From Anaeromyxobacter diazotrophicus (GTDB lineage Bacteria; Myxococcota; Myxococcia; Myxococcales; Anaeromyxobacteraceae): a stretch of DNA of 64,000 bases. Made by a program: the position numbers and the translations under genes. The DNA is taken from the NCBI RefSeq assembly GCF_013340205.1, contig NZ_BJTG01000003.1, positions 248,001 to 312,000 on the forward strand, in the 5' to 3' direction. Numbering within the stretch: the first letter of the stretch is position 1; every line of letters begins with the position of its first letter. This document shows, piece by piece, positions 1 through 9,633 of the stretch. The notes under the pieces are model-generated. The model was not told the origin of the DNA. It did not search any database and was given only the letters and a program-made list of their open reading frames with translations.

Positions 1-318
1 CGCCACAAGGACGTGCGGACGACGACGATGATCTACGGGCACCTCGACGTGGAGGACCTGCGGAGCGCGGTGAACCAGCTCATGCCGGGCTGGGAGGCGC
101 CCGTCTTCGAGCAGCGCCCGGTTGTTGAGGTCGACGCTCAGTCCGGATCAGGGGGCCTTGTTACAACCTTGTTACAGGAGGGGTCCGGAGGGCATGAGAA
201 GGCCGGGACCCCCGACGAGAAACCCGTGGAAATCCCGGCCTCTGTGCTGGCGCGCCCTAGAGGATTTGAACCTCTGGCCTTCGGATTCGTAGTCCGACGC
301 TCTATCCAACTGAGCTAA
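1..318 (+). CDS. Tyrosine recombinase (integrase), C-terminal end, partial
   Basis: Only the last ~105 codons are in the window; the start lies to the left. The first residues carry the end of the tyrosine-recombinase catalytic domain (RHKDVRTTTMIYGHL), with a His and, nine residues later, the Tyr that attacks DNA. The family catalyses site-specific integration and excision of phages and integrative elements. The reading frame continues past the catalytic core and through the antisense of the tRNA-Arg gene, so its last residues (from about ARPRGFEPLAF) are tRNA sequence read as protein, a common signature of integrases whose attachment site is a tRNA 3' end. Gene and tRNA converge. The rest of the element therefore lies to the left of this window. 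The family call is firm; specificity and activity cannot be judged from a fragment. Confidence 0.85.
   Translation, partial: RHKDVRTTTMIYGHLDVEDLRSAVNQLMPGWEAPVFEQRPVVEVDAQSGSGGLVTTLLQEGSGGHEKAGTPDEKPVEIPASVLARPRGFEPLAFGFVVRRSIQLS
156..176. repeat. Tandem 11-bp direct repeat near the attachment site
   Basis: The decamer CCTTGTTACA occurs at 156-165 and again at 167-176, with an 11-bp period, inside the integrase tail and about 70 bp from the tRNA-Arg 3' end. Short direct repeats beside an att site can be integrase arm-binding sites. That role is inference only. Confidence 0.4.
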
Positions 319-324
319 GGGCGC
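248..324 (-). tRNA. tRNA-Arg(ACG)
   Basis: On the minus strand the acceptor stem GCGCCCT pairs with AGGGCGC. The D-arm (AGCTCAGTTGGATAGAGC), an anticodon arm with loop centre ACG, and a T-arm (AGAGGTTCAAATCCTCT) are all present, followed by discriminator G and an encoded CCA (248-250). Length is 77 nt with CCA. The ACG anticodon is normally converted to ICG by TadA to read CGN codons. The 3' half is the probable integration target of the element to the left. Confidence 0.95.
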
Positions 325-354
325 AAAGCTATGTGGTGCTGCGTGCTTCCTCTG

Positions 355-380
355 CGGCGGGGGACGAGCCCCGCCCTACG
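355..380. repeat. G/C hairpin repeat, copy 1
   Basis: A 26-bp unit (starting CGGCGGGGGACGAGCCCC and ending CGCCCTACG) forms a stem-loop with GACGAG in the loop. A second copy, longer by one C, sits at 813-839. It lies between the Arg and Ser tRNA genes. Function unknown; it may be a dispersed extragenic repeat. Confidence 0.6.
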
Positions 381-417
381 GCCGGGGAGCTGTGAGGCCT
401 CCCCTCTACCTGCGAAA

Positions 418-509
418 TGGCGGAAAGGGAGGGATTCGAACCCTCGAACCAGGTTACCCCAGTTACTGGTTTAGCAAACCAGCGCCTTCGGCCTCTCGGC
501 CACCTTTCC
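418..509 (-). tRNA. tRNA-Ser(GCT)
   Basis: Minus-strand class II tRNA of 92 nt including encoded CCA (418-420). The acceptor GGAAAGG pairs with CCTTTCC, and the anticodon loop TTTGCTAAA gives GCU, which reads AGC/AGU. A long variable arm follows, then the T-arm GAGGGTTCGAATCCCTC. It sits in tandem with the tRNA-Ser(TGA) gene upstream of it and the tRNA-Arg gene downstream, so the three may share a transcript. Confidence 0.95.
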
Positions 510-533
510 AAGCAACCTTGGTCTTCTTCCACC

Positions 534-623
534 TGGCGGAGGAGGAAGGATTCGAACCTTCGGAGGGCGTGAACCCTCTGCGGTTTTCAAGACCGCCGCC
601 TTAAACCGCTCGGCCACTCCTCC
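534..623 (-). tRNA. tRNA-Ser(TGA)
   Basis: Minus-strand class II tRNA of 90 nt including encoded CCA (534-536). The acceptor GGAGGAG pairs with CTCCTCC, and the anticodon loop TCTTGAAAA gives UGA for UCN codons. A long variable arm is followed by T-arm GAAGGTTCGAATCCTTC. It is the first gene of the three-tRNA array in the transcribed direction. Confidence 0.95.
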
Positions 624-973
624 GAACCCGTCGAATCCGTGCCTCAGCCAGAACTTCGAGACGCGTCGATATACGGGAGAAGGGCAGAAGGATCAAGGGG
701 GTATTCCGGTGGGGTGGAGGGGCGGGGATCGGTGAGGTGCGCGGGGGGCGGCCCCCGCTCTCTGGCCCTCTCCCGGTGGGGGGCAGGGATCCGGGAACAC
801 GAGGCGGTCCGCCGGCGGGGGACGAGCCCCCGCCCTACGTAGCCGTCGCAGGGCGGGAGGCGACGTGTCTGCCGTCGCAAGGCGGCGACGAGGGGTCGCA
901 AGTCCCTGTTGGGACTACGTTCCAGGGCATTTTGCCGCACGCCTGGAGGGTAGGCGCTGGCTAGGTTCGGGGC
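624..973. other. Intergenic region upstream of the tRNA array and the czc-like operon
   Basis: No supported gene. It should hold the divergent promoters for the tRNA array (minus) and the metal-efflux operon (plus), but I see no consensus boxes I would commit to. It contains copy 2 of the hairpin repeat at 813-839 and G/C-rich half-palindromes near 762-790. Confidence 0.6.
813..839. repeat. G/C hairpin repeat, copy 2
   Basis: This is a near-exact copy of the 355-380 unit: CGGCGGGGGACGAG followed by five rather than four C, then GCCCTACG. It folds as a stem around GACGAG. Two copies within 500 bp flanking the tRNA array suggest a dispersed repeat rather than a terminator specific to one gene. 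Confidence 0.6.
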
Positions 974-2209
974 GTGCCCGCCATCGGCTCGGTTCTCTTC
1001 GCGGCCGCGCTCGCGGCCTCGGCGGACGCGCTCACCTTCGACGAGGCGCTGGGGCTGGCGGAACGGGCCCCCTCGGTCGAGGCTGCGCGCGCCGCCACGT
1101 CCGCGCAGCGCGACCTCGCGTCGCGCATCTCCTCCCAGACCTCGAACCCGCTCCTCACGGTCGAGCCTGGCTACCGGATCTCGTCGAGCCCCACCTCGAC
1201 CACCCGCTTCGAGGGCACCGCCACCCTCAGCCAGTCCTGGAACCTGGCGGGCCTCGCCTCCCGCCGGCGCGAGGCGGCGCGGGGGGAGGGCGACCAGCTC
1301 GACGCGGAGGCGCGGGCGACCGCGCTCGCCCGGCGGCTCTCGGCGGCGCAGGCGTGGGTGGACCTCTGGGCGGCGCAGGCGGCGCTGGCCGACGCGCGGC
1401 AGGAGGCGGAGCTCGCGGCCGACCTGGCGGCGCGCACGGGCCGGGCGGCCGAGCAGGCGCTCCTCACCCGCGCCGACGCGGCCGACGCGGTCACCTACCG
1501 CGCGGAGGCGCGGCTCCTGGCGCTCTCGGTCGAGGGCGAGACCACCGACCTGGGCTTCCGGCTGGCGCGCGAGACGGCGCGGCCGCCGGCGGCGCTGGCG
1601 ACCGCGGGCGAGCTCCCGTCGCCCACCTTGCCGCCGCCGGGCGAGTGGGCGGGGCTCGTCGCGCGGGCGGGCGCGCTGCCGGAGGTGGCGGCGCGGCGGC
1701 TCACCGCGCGCGCGGAGTCGGCCCGGGCGGCGGAGGCGCGGGCGGCGCGCGGCACGGCGCTCACCCTGGGTGCGGCGGTGCAGCGCGACAACCTGGGCGA
1801 GTACGTCGTCTTCGGGCAGGTGGGCGTCTCGCTGCCGCTCTTCGACCGCGGCGAGCGCGAGGCTGCGCCCTTCGCGGCGGCGGCGGCGCGGGCGCAGGGC
1901 GAGGCGGAGGAGGCGGGGCGCGCGGCGGCGGCGGAGCTGGCGCGGGCCTTTCACGAGGTGGAGCACACGGGCGAGGTGCTCCACGAGCTGGAGCAGGGCT
2001 TCCTCCCGGCCTCGGCCGAGGCGGCGCGGCTGCGCGAGGTCACGTTCCGCGCGGGCGACGCGACGGTGCTGGAGGTCCTGGTGTCGAGGCGGAGCGCGGC
2101 GGCGGCGCGGGCGAGGCTCAACCGCGCGCGGGCGGCGCACGCGTGGGCGCAGGTGAAGGTGTGGCTGGAGCTCGCGGAGGTGGCGCGGGCGGAGGGTAGA
2201 GCGTCATGA
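974..2209 (+). CDS. TolC-family outer membrane efflux protein (CzcC-like)
   Basis: A 411-residue protein with a GTG start, followed by a short N-terminal signal (MPAIGSVLFAAALAASADA). It then shows the Ala/Glu/Arg-rich helical repeats typical of OEP proteins: two repeated helical halves and the strand segments TVEPGYRISS and FGQVGVSLPLFDRGERE, the latter resembling the GLxxPLFDRG motif of the family. Such proteins form the outer-membrane exit duct of tripartite RND pumps. Its TGA overlaps the adaptor's ATG by 4 bp and an HME-type RND permease follows, so it is the CzcC/CusC-type subunit of a heavy-metal pump. The metal cannot be read from sequence. The start is chosen because it gives a signal peptide directly. 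Confidence 0.85.
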   Translation: MPAIGSVLFAAALAASADALTFDEALGLAERAPSVEAARAATSAQRDLASRISSQTSNPLLTVEPGYRISSSPTSTTRFEGTATLSQSWNLAGLASRRREAARGEGDQLDAEARATALARRLSAAQAWVDLWAAQAALADARQEAELAADLAARTGRAAEQALLTRADAADAVTYRAEARLLALSVEGETTDLGFRLARETARPPAALATAGELPSPTLPPPGEWAGLVARAGALPEVAARRLTARAESARAAEARAARGTALTLGAAVQRDNLGEYVVFGQVGVSLPLFDRGEREAAPFAAAAARAQGEAEEAGRAAAAELARAFHEVEHTGEVLHELEQGFLPASAEAARLREVTFRAGDATVLEVLVSRRSAAAARARLNRARAAHAWAQVKVWLELAEVARAEGRAS

Positions 2210-3396
2210 ACCGAGTCCGCGAACCCCTTTCCCCGCTACGCGGGGCGAGGGGGACGATCTTCCTCGTCACGCTGCTGGCCCTCGCCGCCTGCAGCCAGAA
2301 GCCCGCCGCTCCTCGCGCCGACGAGGACGGCGGCACCTCGGGCGTCCCCGCCGCGACCGCCGCCTCGGTGAAGACCCCCTGGGTGAAGGCCAAGAACGCC
2401 GAGGACGTCGCCATGCTGGAGGCGCCGGCCACCGTGCTCGCCACCCCGGAGTCGAACGCGGGCGTCTCCCCTCCGTTCCGGGCGCGCATCGTGCGGGTGC
2501 GGGTGAAGCCGGGCGAGCAGGTGCACCGGGGCGACGTCGTCGCCGACGTGGTCATGCCGGAGGTGGTGCAGGCGGCCGGCACCTACGCCTCGGCGGCCAC
2601 CCGCGTCGGCGCCTACGAGCGCCGCGCGGCGCAGCTCGAGTCGCTCAAGCAGGAGGGCATGGTCCGGCTCTCCGAGCTGCTCGACGTCCAGACCAAGCTC
2701 GCCGAGGCGCGCGCCGACCAGCAGAGCGCGCTCGCCATGCTGCGGGTGGCGGGCCTCGCCGCCGACGACGCGCAGCGGCTCCTCGCCTCGAAGGGCGGTG
2801 AGGTCGCGCTCCGCAGCCCCATCGACGGCGTCGTCACGCAGGTGAAGGCGGCCATCGGCGAGAACCGCGACGCGGCGGGCGAGCCGCTCGTCCGCGTGGC
2901 CGGTGAGAGCGAGCCCCGGGTCGAGGCGCGCTGCGCGCGGGTCATGCCGCGCCGGGCCGAGTACGAGCTGTGGCTCGCGACGGGCGAGCGCCACCCGCTC
3001 AGGCTCGTGGGGCGCGCGCCGCAGGTCGATCCGCGCGACGGCACCACGCTCGTGTGGCTCGCGCCGGTGGCGGGCACGCGGCTCGTGCAGGGGCAGACCG
3101 GCAAGGTGAAGATCCGGCTCGAGGAGGAGGAGGGCGCGGTGGCGGTGCCGGCGCGCGCGGTGGGCCTCGGGCCCAAGGGCCCGTTCGTGGTGGCGAACCG
3201 CGCCGGCACGCCGCAGCGCCTCGACGTGGAGGTGGTGGCGGCGAGCGGCGCCGAGGCGCTGGTGCGCGGCAACGCGCTCGTCATCGGCGCCGAGGTGGCG
3301 GCCGACGCGGCGCAGACGGACGAGGGCGCCCAGGCCGAGGCGGCCCGGCCGCCGCCGGCCGACCAGGACGCGAAGCGCGAGGGGGACGGCACGTGA
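2206..3396 (+). CDS. RND periplasmic adaptor lipoprotein (CzcB/CusB-like)
   Basis: A 396-residue membrane-fusion protein. A lipoprotein signal (TIFLVTLLALAACSQKP, lipobox LAAC) is preceded by an unusual N-terminal peptide, REPLSPLRGARG, encoded by a G/C palindrome. The body has the biotinyl-lipoyl half (RIVRVRVKPGEQVHRGDVVADV), a helical hairpin around residues 125-190, the second lipoyl half (LRSPIDGVVTQVKAAIGE) and a C-terminal beta-barrel. It bridges the inner-membrane RND permease and the outer-membrane duct. It overlaps the genes on both sides by 4 bp (ATGA and GTGA), so the three are translationally coupled. No His-rich N-terminal metal site is visible. Confidence 0.88.
   Translation: MNRVREPLSPLRGARGTIFLVTLLALAACSQKPAAPRADEDGGTSGVPAATAASVKTPWVKAKNAEDVAMLEAPATVLATPESNAGVSPPFRARIVRVRVKPGEQVHRGDVVADVVMPEVVQAAGTYASAATRVGAYERRAAQLESLKQEGMVRLSELLDVQTKLAEARADQQSALAMLRVAGLAADDAQRLLASKGGEVALRSPIDGVVTQVKAAIGENRDAAGEPLVRVAGESEPRVEARCARVMPRRAEYELWLATGERHPLRLVGRAPQVDPRDGTTLVWLAPVAGTRLVQGQTGKVKIRLEEEEGAVAVPARAVGLGPKGPFVVANRAGTPQRLDVEVVAASGAEALVRGNALVIGAEVAADAAQTDEGAQAEAARPPPADQDAKREGDGT
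2225..2255. repeat. Intragenic G/C palindrome (copy in czcB-like gene)
   Basis: A 31-bp segment centred on CCCCGCTACGCGGGG. It matches 32488-32518, inside the PomX gene, with only three differences, yet is read in a different frame there (PLSPLRGARG here, LPAARGEGD there). It lies between the start codon and the hydrophobic signal segment. It belongs to the palindrome family described in the findings. Confidence 0.7.
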
Positions 3397-6300
3397 TCGG
3401 CCGCGTCGTCGCCTGGTCGGTGGCGCACCGCCTCTTCATCGTCTGCGCCACCCTCCTCCTCATGATCGCCGGCACCGTCGTCGGCGCCCGGCTCAAGTTC
3501 GACGCGCTGCCCGACACCACCAACAACCAGGTGCTGGTGCTGACGCGCGCGCCGGGCCTCACCCCGGAGGAGGTGGAGCGCCTCGTCACGCGCCCCATCG
3601 AGGCGGCGCTGGGCGGCATGCCGGGGCTCGAGGAGGAGCGCTCCATCTCGCGCTACGGCATCTCGTCCGTCACCGCCGTCTTCGCCGACGAGGTGGACAC
3701 CTATCTGGCGCGGCAGATCGTGAAGGAGCGCCTCGACGGGCTCACCGGCTCCTTCCCGCCGGGCGTCACCGCGCCCGAGCTCGGGCCGGTGACGGGCGGG
3801 CTGGGCGAGATCTTCCACTTCACGGTGAGCTCGCACCGCCGCACCGCCGCCGAGCTGCTCGACCTCGCCACCCTCCGCATCGCGCCGCTGCTGCGCGCCG
3901 TGCCGGGCGTGGTGGAGGTGAACACCTGGGGCGGTCAGCAGCGCACCATCGACGTGAAGGCCGACCCGCTCCGCATGGCGCAGCGCGGCCTCACGCTGGA
4001 GGACCTGCGCGTCGGCCTGCAGGACGCGACCGGCACCGCCGCCGGGGCGAGCCTCGCGGCCGGCTCGGCGCAGACGCTGCTGCGCGCCGTCGCGCTGCCG
4101 AAGGACGCGTCCGAGCTGGGCCACGCGCTCGTCTTCCGCCGCGGCGACCCGAGCCCGGTGCGGCTCGCCGAGGTGGCGGACCTGGCGCAGGGCGAGCTAC
4201 CGCGCATCGGCGCCGCCACCTCCGGCGGCCGGGGCGAGACCGTCTACCTCATGGCGCAGATGCTCCGGGGCGACAACGCGCTCGAGGTGATGAAGCGCGT
4301 GCACGACCGCATGGACGCGGTCCGGCGCGCGCTGCCGGAGGACGTGCGCATCGAGGTGGTCTACGACCGCTCGCACCTCGTGAACGCCACCCTCCACACC
4401 GTCTTCAAGAACCTGGCCGAGGGCGGGCTCCTCGTGGTGGCGGTGCTCTTCTTCATGCTCGGCTCGTTCCGCGCCGGGCTGCTCGTCGCCTCCGCCATCC
4501 CGCTCTCCATGCTGGGCGCCACCGCCGCCATGGTGGCGCTGGGCGTGCCGGGCAACCTCATGAGCCTCGGCGCGCTCGACTTCGGCCTCCTCGTGGACGG
4601 CGCGGTGGTGATGGTGGAGAGCGTCTTCCACGGGCTCGCCCCGGCCGGCTTCGCGGGCCTGTCGGCGAGCGCCGCGCGCGAGAAGATGCGGGCGCACGTG
4701 GCGCGCGTCACGCAGGGCGCCGCGCAGCCGGTCTTCTTCTCGGTGCTCGTCATCCTGCTCGTCTACGTGCCGGTGCTGTCGCTCACCGGGGTGGACGGCA
4801 AGATGTTCCGGCCCATGGCGCTCACGGTGGTCTTCGCGCTGGTGGGCGCGCTCGTCCTCACGCTCACCTTCGTGCCGGCGGCGGCGAGCCTGGTGCTCCG
4901 GCCGAAGGACGTGCCGGAGCGCGAGCCGTGGCTCGTGCGCGCCATCCACCGCGGCTACGAGCCGCTCCTCGCCGCCACCGTGAGGCGGCCGCGGGCGGTG
5001 GCGGCGGGCTCGCTCGCGCTCATCGCGGTGGCGCTCGTGCTCTTCGTCCGCGCCGGCAGCGAATTCGTGCCGCAGCTCGACGAGGGCGACCTGGTGGTGC
5101 AGACGACGCGCGCGGCCGACATCTCGCTCGAGTCGGCGGTGCGCGACGCGGGGCGGCTCGAGGCGGCGGTGGTGGCCGCGGTGCCGGAGGTGAAGCAGGT
5201 GGTGTCGCGGGTGGGGAGCCCGGCGGTCGCGACCGACATCATGGGCATCGAGCAGGCGGACGTCTTCGTGACCCTGAAGCCGCGCGATCAGTGGCGGCCG
5301 GGGCTCACCAAGGAGCAGCTCGTGGCCGAGGTGGACCGGGCCATCGCGTCGCACGCGCCGGGCGGCGAGCCCTCCTTCACCCAGCCCATCCAGATGCGCT
5401 TCAACGAGCTCCTCGGCGGCTCGGTGGCCGACGTGACGGTGAGCGTCTACGGCGAGGACCTCCTCGAGCTGCGCCGGGTGGCGGAGCAGGTGGCGGAGGT
5501 GGTGGGGAAGCAGGCGGGCGCGGAGGACGCGCGCGTCATCGCGCCCCTGGCGGTGTCGCTGCTCGAGGTGCGGCCGCGGCCGCTCGACGCGTCGCGGGCG
5601 GGCTTCACGGTGCGCGAGGTGCTCGACGCGGTGCAGGCGGTGCGCACCGGCATCGAGGTGGGCGCCACGTACGACGGGCCGCTGCGCATCCCCATCCAGC
5701 TCCGGCTGGGCGATCCGCCGTCGGCCTTCACCCTCGCCGACCTCTCCATCCCCGCCCCGTCGGGCGGCCTCGTGCCGCTCTCGCGCGTGGCGGAGGTGGT
5801 GCGGACGAGCGCGCCGTCGCTCGTGTCGCGGCAGGGCGGCGAGCGGCGGCTGGTGGTGGGGTTCAACGTCCGCGGCGCCGACCTCGGGTCGGTGGTGAAG
5901 AGCGCCGAGGCGGCGGTGAACGCGGCGGTGCAGCTCCCGCGCGGCTACCGGCTGGAGTGGGGCGGGCAGTACGAGACCTTGCAGGCGGCGAAGCGGCGGC
6001 TCCTCGTGGTCATCCCGGCGGTGCTGGCGCTCATCGTGGGCGTGCTGCTCTTCGCGTTCCGGAAGGTCCGGCCGGCGGCCATCATCTTCCTCAACGTGCC
6101 CTTCGCGACCGTGGGCGGGATGATCGCGCTCGGGCTCCGCGGGATGCCGGTGTCCATCTCGTCCGCGGTGGGCTTCATCGCGCTCTCCGGCGTCGCGGTG
6201 CTGAACGGCGTGGTGCTCATGTCGCGGCTGCTGGAGCTGGAGCGGGAGGGGCGCTCGCCGTCGGAGGCCGCGGTGGAGGCGGCGCGCGAGCGGGCGCGGC

Positions 6301-6509
6301 CGGTGCTCATGACGGCGCTGGTGGCGGCGCTCGGGTTCCTGCCCATGGCGGTCGCGACCGGCGTCGGCGCCGAGGTGCAGCGCCCGCTCGCCACGGTGGT
6401 GTGCGGGGGGCTCGTGACCTCGACGGTGCTGACGCTCCTCATCCTGCCCACGCTCTACCCGTGGGTGGCGCAGGCGAGGGTGGGGCGAAAGGAGCAGCTT
6501 GCGGCTTGA
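3393..6509 (+). CDS. Heavy-metal efflux RND permease (CzcA/CusA family)
   Basis: A 1038-residue inner-membrane proton/metal antiporter, the usual length for the HME-RND family. The first transmembrane helix (AHRLFIVCATLLLMIAGTVVG) is followed by the porter domain FDALPDTTNNQVLV...GLTPEEVERLVTRPIE, typical of CzcA. The TM4 proton-relay segment reads ALDFGLLVDGAVVMVES, which is HME-type. The second half repeats the layout and ends in a TM bundle (ILPTLYPWVAQARVG). The GTG at 3393 overlaps the adaptor stop as GTGA and starts just before TM1; the open frame reaching further upstream runs inside the adaptor gene and is rejected. Metal specificity is unresolved. The gene ends 9 bp from the convergent serS stop. 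Confidence 0.92.
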   Translation: MIGRVVAWSVAHRLFIVCATLLLMIAGTVVGARLKFDALPDTTNNQVLVLTRAPGLTPEEVERLVTRPIEAALGGMPGLEEERSISRYGISSVTAVFADEVDTYLARQIVKERLDGLTGSFPPGVTAPELGPVTGGLGEIFHFTVSSHRRTAAELLDLATLRIAPLLRAVPGVVEVNTWGGQQRTIDVKADPLRMAQRGLTLEDLRVGLQDATGTAAGASLAAGSAQTLLRAVALPKDASELGHALVFRRGDPSPVRLAEVADLAQGELPRIGAATSGGRGETVYLMAQMLRGDNALEVMKRVHDRMDAVRRALPEDVRIEVVYDRSHLVNATLHTVFKNLAEGGLLVVAVLFFMLGSFRAGLLVASAIPLSMLGATAAMVALGVPGNLMSLGALDFGLLVDGAVVMVESVFHGLAPAGFAGLSASAAREKMRAHVARVTQGAAQPVFFSVLVILLVYVPVLSLTGVDGKMFRPMALTVVFALVGALVLTLTFVPAAASLVLRPKDVPEREPWLVRAIHRGYEPLLAATVRRPRAVAAGSLALIAVALVLFVRAGSEFVPQLDEGDLVVQTTRAADISLESAVRDAGRLEAAVVAAVPEVKQVVSRVGSPAVATDIMGIEQADVFVTLKPRDQWRPGLTKEQLVAEVDRAIASHAPGGEPSFTQPIQMRFNELLGGSVADVTVSVYGEDLLELRRVAEQVAEVVGKQAGAEDARVIAPLAVSLLEVRPRPLDASRAGFTVREVLDAVQAVRTGIEVGATYDGPLRIPIQLRLGDPPSAFTLADLSIPAPSGGLVPLSRVAEVVRTSAPSLVSRQGGERRLVVGFNVRGADLGSVVKSAEAAVNAAVQLPRGYRLEWGGQYETLQAAKRRLLVVIPAVLALIVGVLLFAFRKVRPAAIIFLNVPFATVGGMIALGLRGMPVSISSAVGFIALSGVAVLNGVVLMSRLLELEREGRSPSEAAVEAARERARPVLMTALVAALGFLPMAVATGVGAEVQRPLATVVCGGLVTSTVLTLLILPTLYPWVAQARVGRKEQLAA

Positions 6510-6518
6510 GGCCGCTCT

Positions 6519-8688
<2,170 letters not shown>

Positions 8689-8748
8689 GTCCCGGGCTCC
8701 ACTCCACCCGGGCGCCCCCGCCGCCCCGCGCGCAAGGTAGAAGACAGC

Positions 8749-9564
8749 ATGGTCCGTCGAACGAGACAGGTGCGCGGCGCGGGCCCGAGCGGGCGCGCCG
8801 GCGGGTTGCCGGCCGTCTACGAGGGCCCCGAGGAGCTCTCGGCCCTCCTCGCGCGCGCGGGCTCGCCCCACGACGCGGACGCGGTGGCCGAGCGCTTTCG
8901 CGAGGCGCAGCGGCTCGGGCACGAGCGCGCCGACGTCATCCCGGGGCTCTTCGAGGACGAGCCGCGCTTCGCCTCGCCCGAGGACGCGCGGCGCCTCTAC
9001 GGCAACCTGTTCGCGCTGTGGGACCGGCTCGCGCGCGGGCTCTCCATCTCGCGCGAGGAGCCCGAGGCGCCGCCGCCCCTCGCCCCGCCCGCCGCGGCGC
9101 TCCCGGAGCGCGGCGCGTCGCCGGGCACGGTCCTCCCGCCCGCGCTCGTGGACGCCGTATGGAAGCACCTCGACGCGCTCACCGACCGCGAGCGGCAGCG
9201 GCTGCGCGACCGCTTCGACGGCGCGCAGCCCAACGTCACCGCCTGGCTCGACGCCCTCACCCTGCCCGAGGCGGCGGCGCTGGCGGTGCACGACCTCGCC
9301 TTCGAGGCGTGGGCCATGTTCGACGTGGCGTTCGGCGACCGGGTGGACACGGTGCCGTTCCAGACCCTGCGCGCGACGCACCCCGAACCGGCGACCCTCG
9401 AGACCACCCAGCCGGCGCTGGCGGCCTACGTGTCCGAGGCGCTCGACCTCGTGGCGGAGGAGGACGCGAGCTTCGGCGCCGCGACGCGCGCCGAAGCCGA
9501 GCGCGTGCTGGCCACGGTGGCGGCGGCGCTGACCGAGGCCGTCGCGGCCGAAGAGGACGCGTGA
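8749..9564 (+). CDS. Conserved hypothetical protein
   Basis: A 271-residue cytoplasmic-looking protein with no signal peptide, membrane segment or motif I recognise. An N-terminal region (VYEGPEELSALLARAGSPHDADAVAERFREAQRLG) looks helical. After a Pro/Ala linker near residue 105 comes a second helical domain (LPPALVDAVWKHLDALTDRERQRL through TAWLDALTLPEAAALAVHDLAFE). The acidic C-terminus ends AEEDA. It stands 60 bp behind the Spy-like gene on the same strand and may share its transcript. Function unknown. Confidence 0.75.
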   Translation: MVRRTRQVRGAGPSGRAGGLPAVYEGPEELSALLARAGSPHDADAVAERFREAQRLGHERADVIPGLFEDEPRFASPEDARRLYGNLFALWDRLARGLSISREEPEAPPPLAPPAAALPERGASPGTVLPPALVDAVWKHLDALTDRERQRLRDRFDGAQPNVTAWLDALTLPEAAALAVHDLAFEAWAMFDVAFGDRVDTVPFQTLRATHPEPATLETTQPALAAYVSEALDLVAEEDASFGAATRAEAERVLATVAAALTEAVAAEEDA

Positions 9565-9633
9565 GGGGCCGCCCTACCGCGCCGCGGTAGGCGCATCCGC
9601 GCTTCCCGCGCCGGAGGTGGCGGGGCGACGGCC

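Noticed and set aside
329-604. Small open frames across the tRNA genes
   Set aside because: The translations (for example GGIRTLEP and EEGFEPSEG) are typical spurious products of tRNA sequence.
644-2140. Long minus-strand open frame opposite the CzcC-like gene
   Set aside because: The translation is low-complexity Arg-rich sequence. The plus-strand OEP protein explains the region.
2970-3392. Upstream extension of the CzcA-like frame
   Set aside because: It lies wholly inside the adaptor gene and would put ~140 Arg/Gly-rich residues before TM1. GTG 3393 overlaps the adaptor stop.
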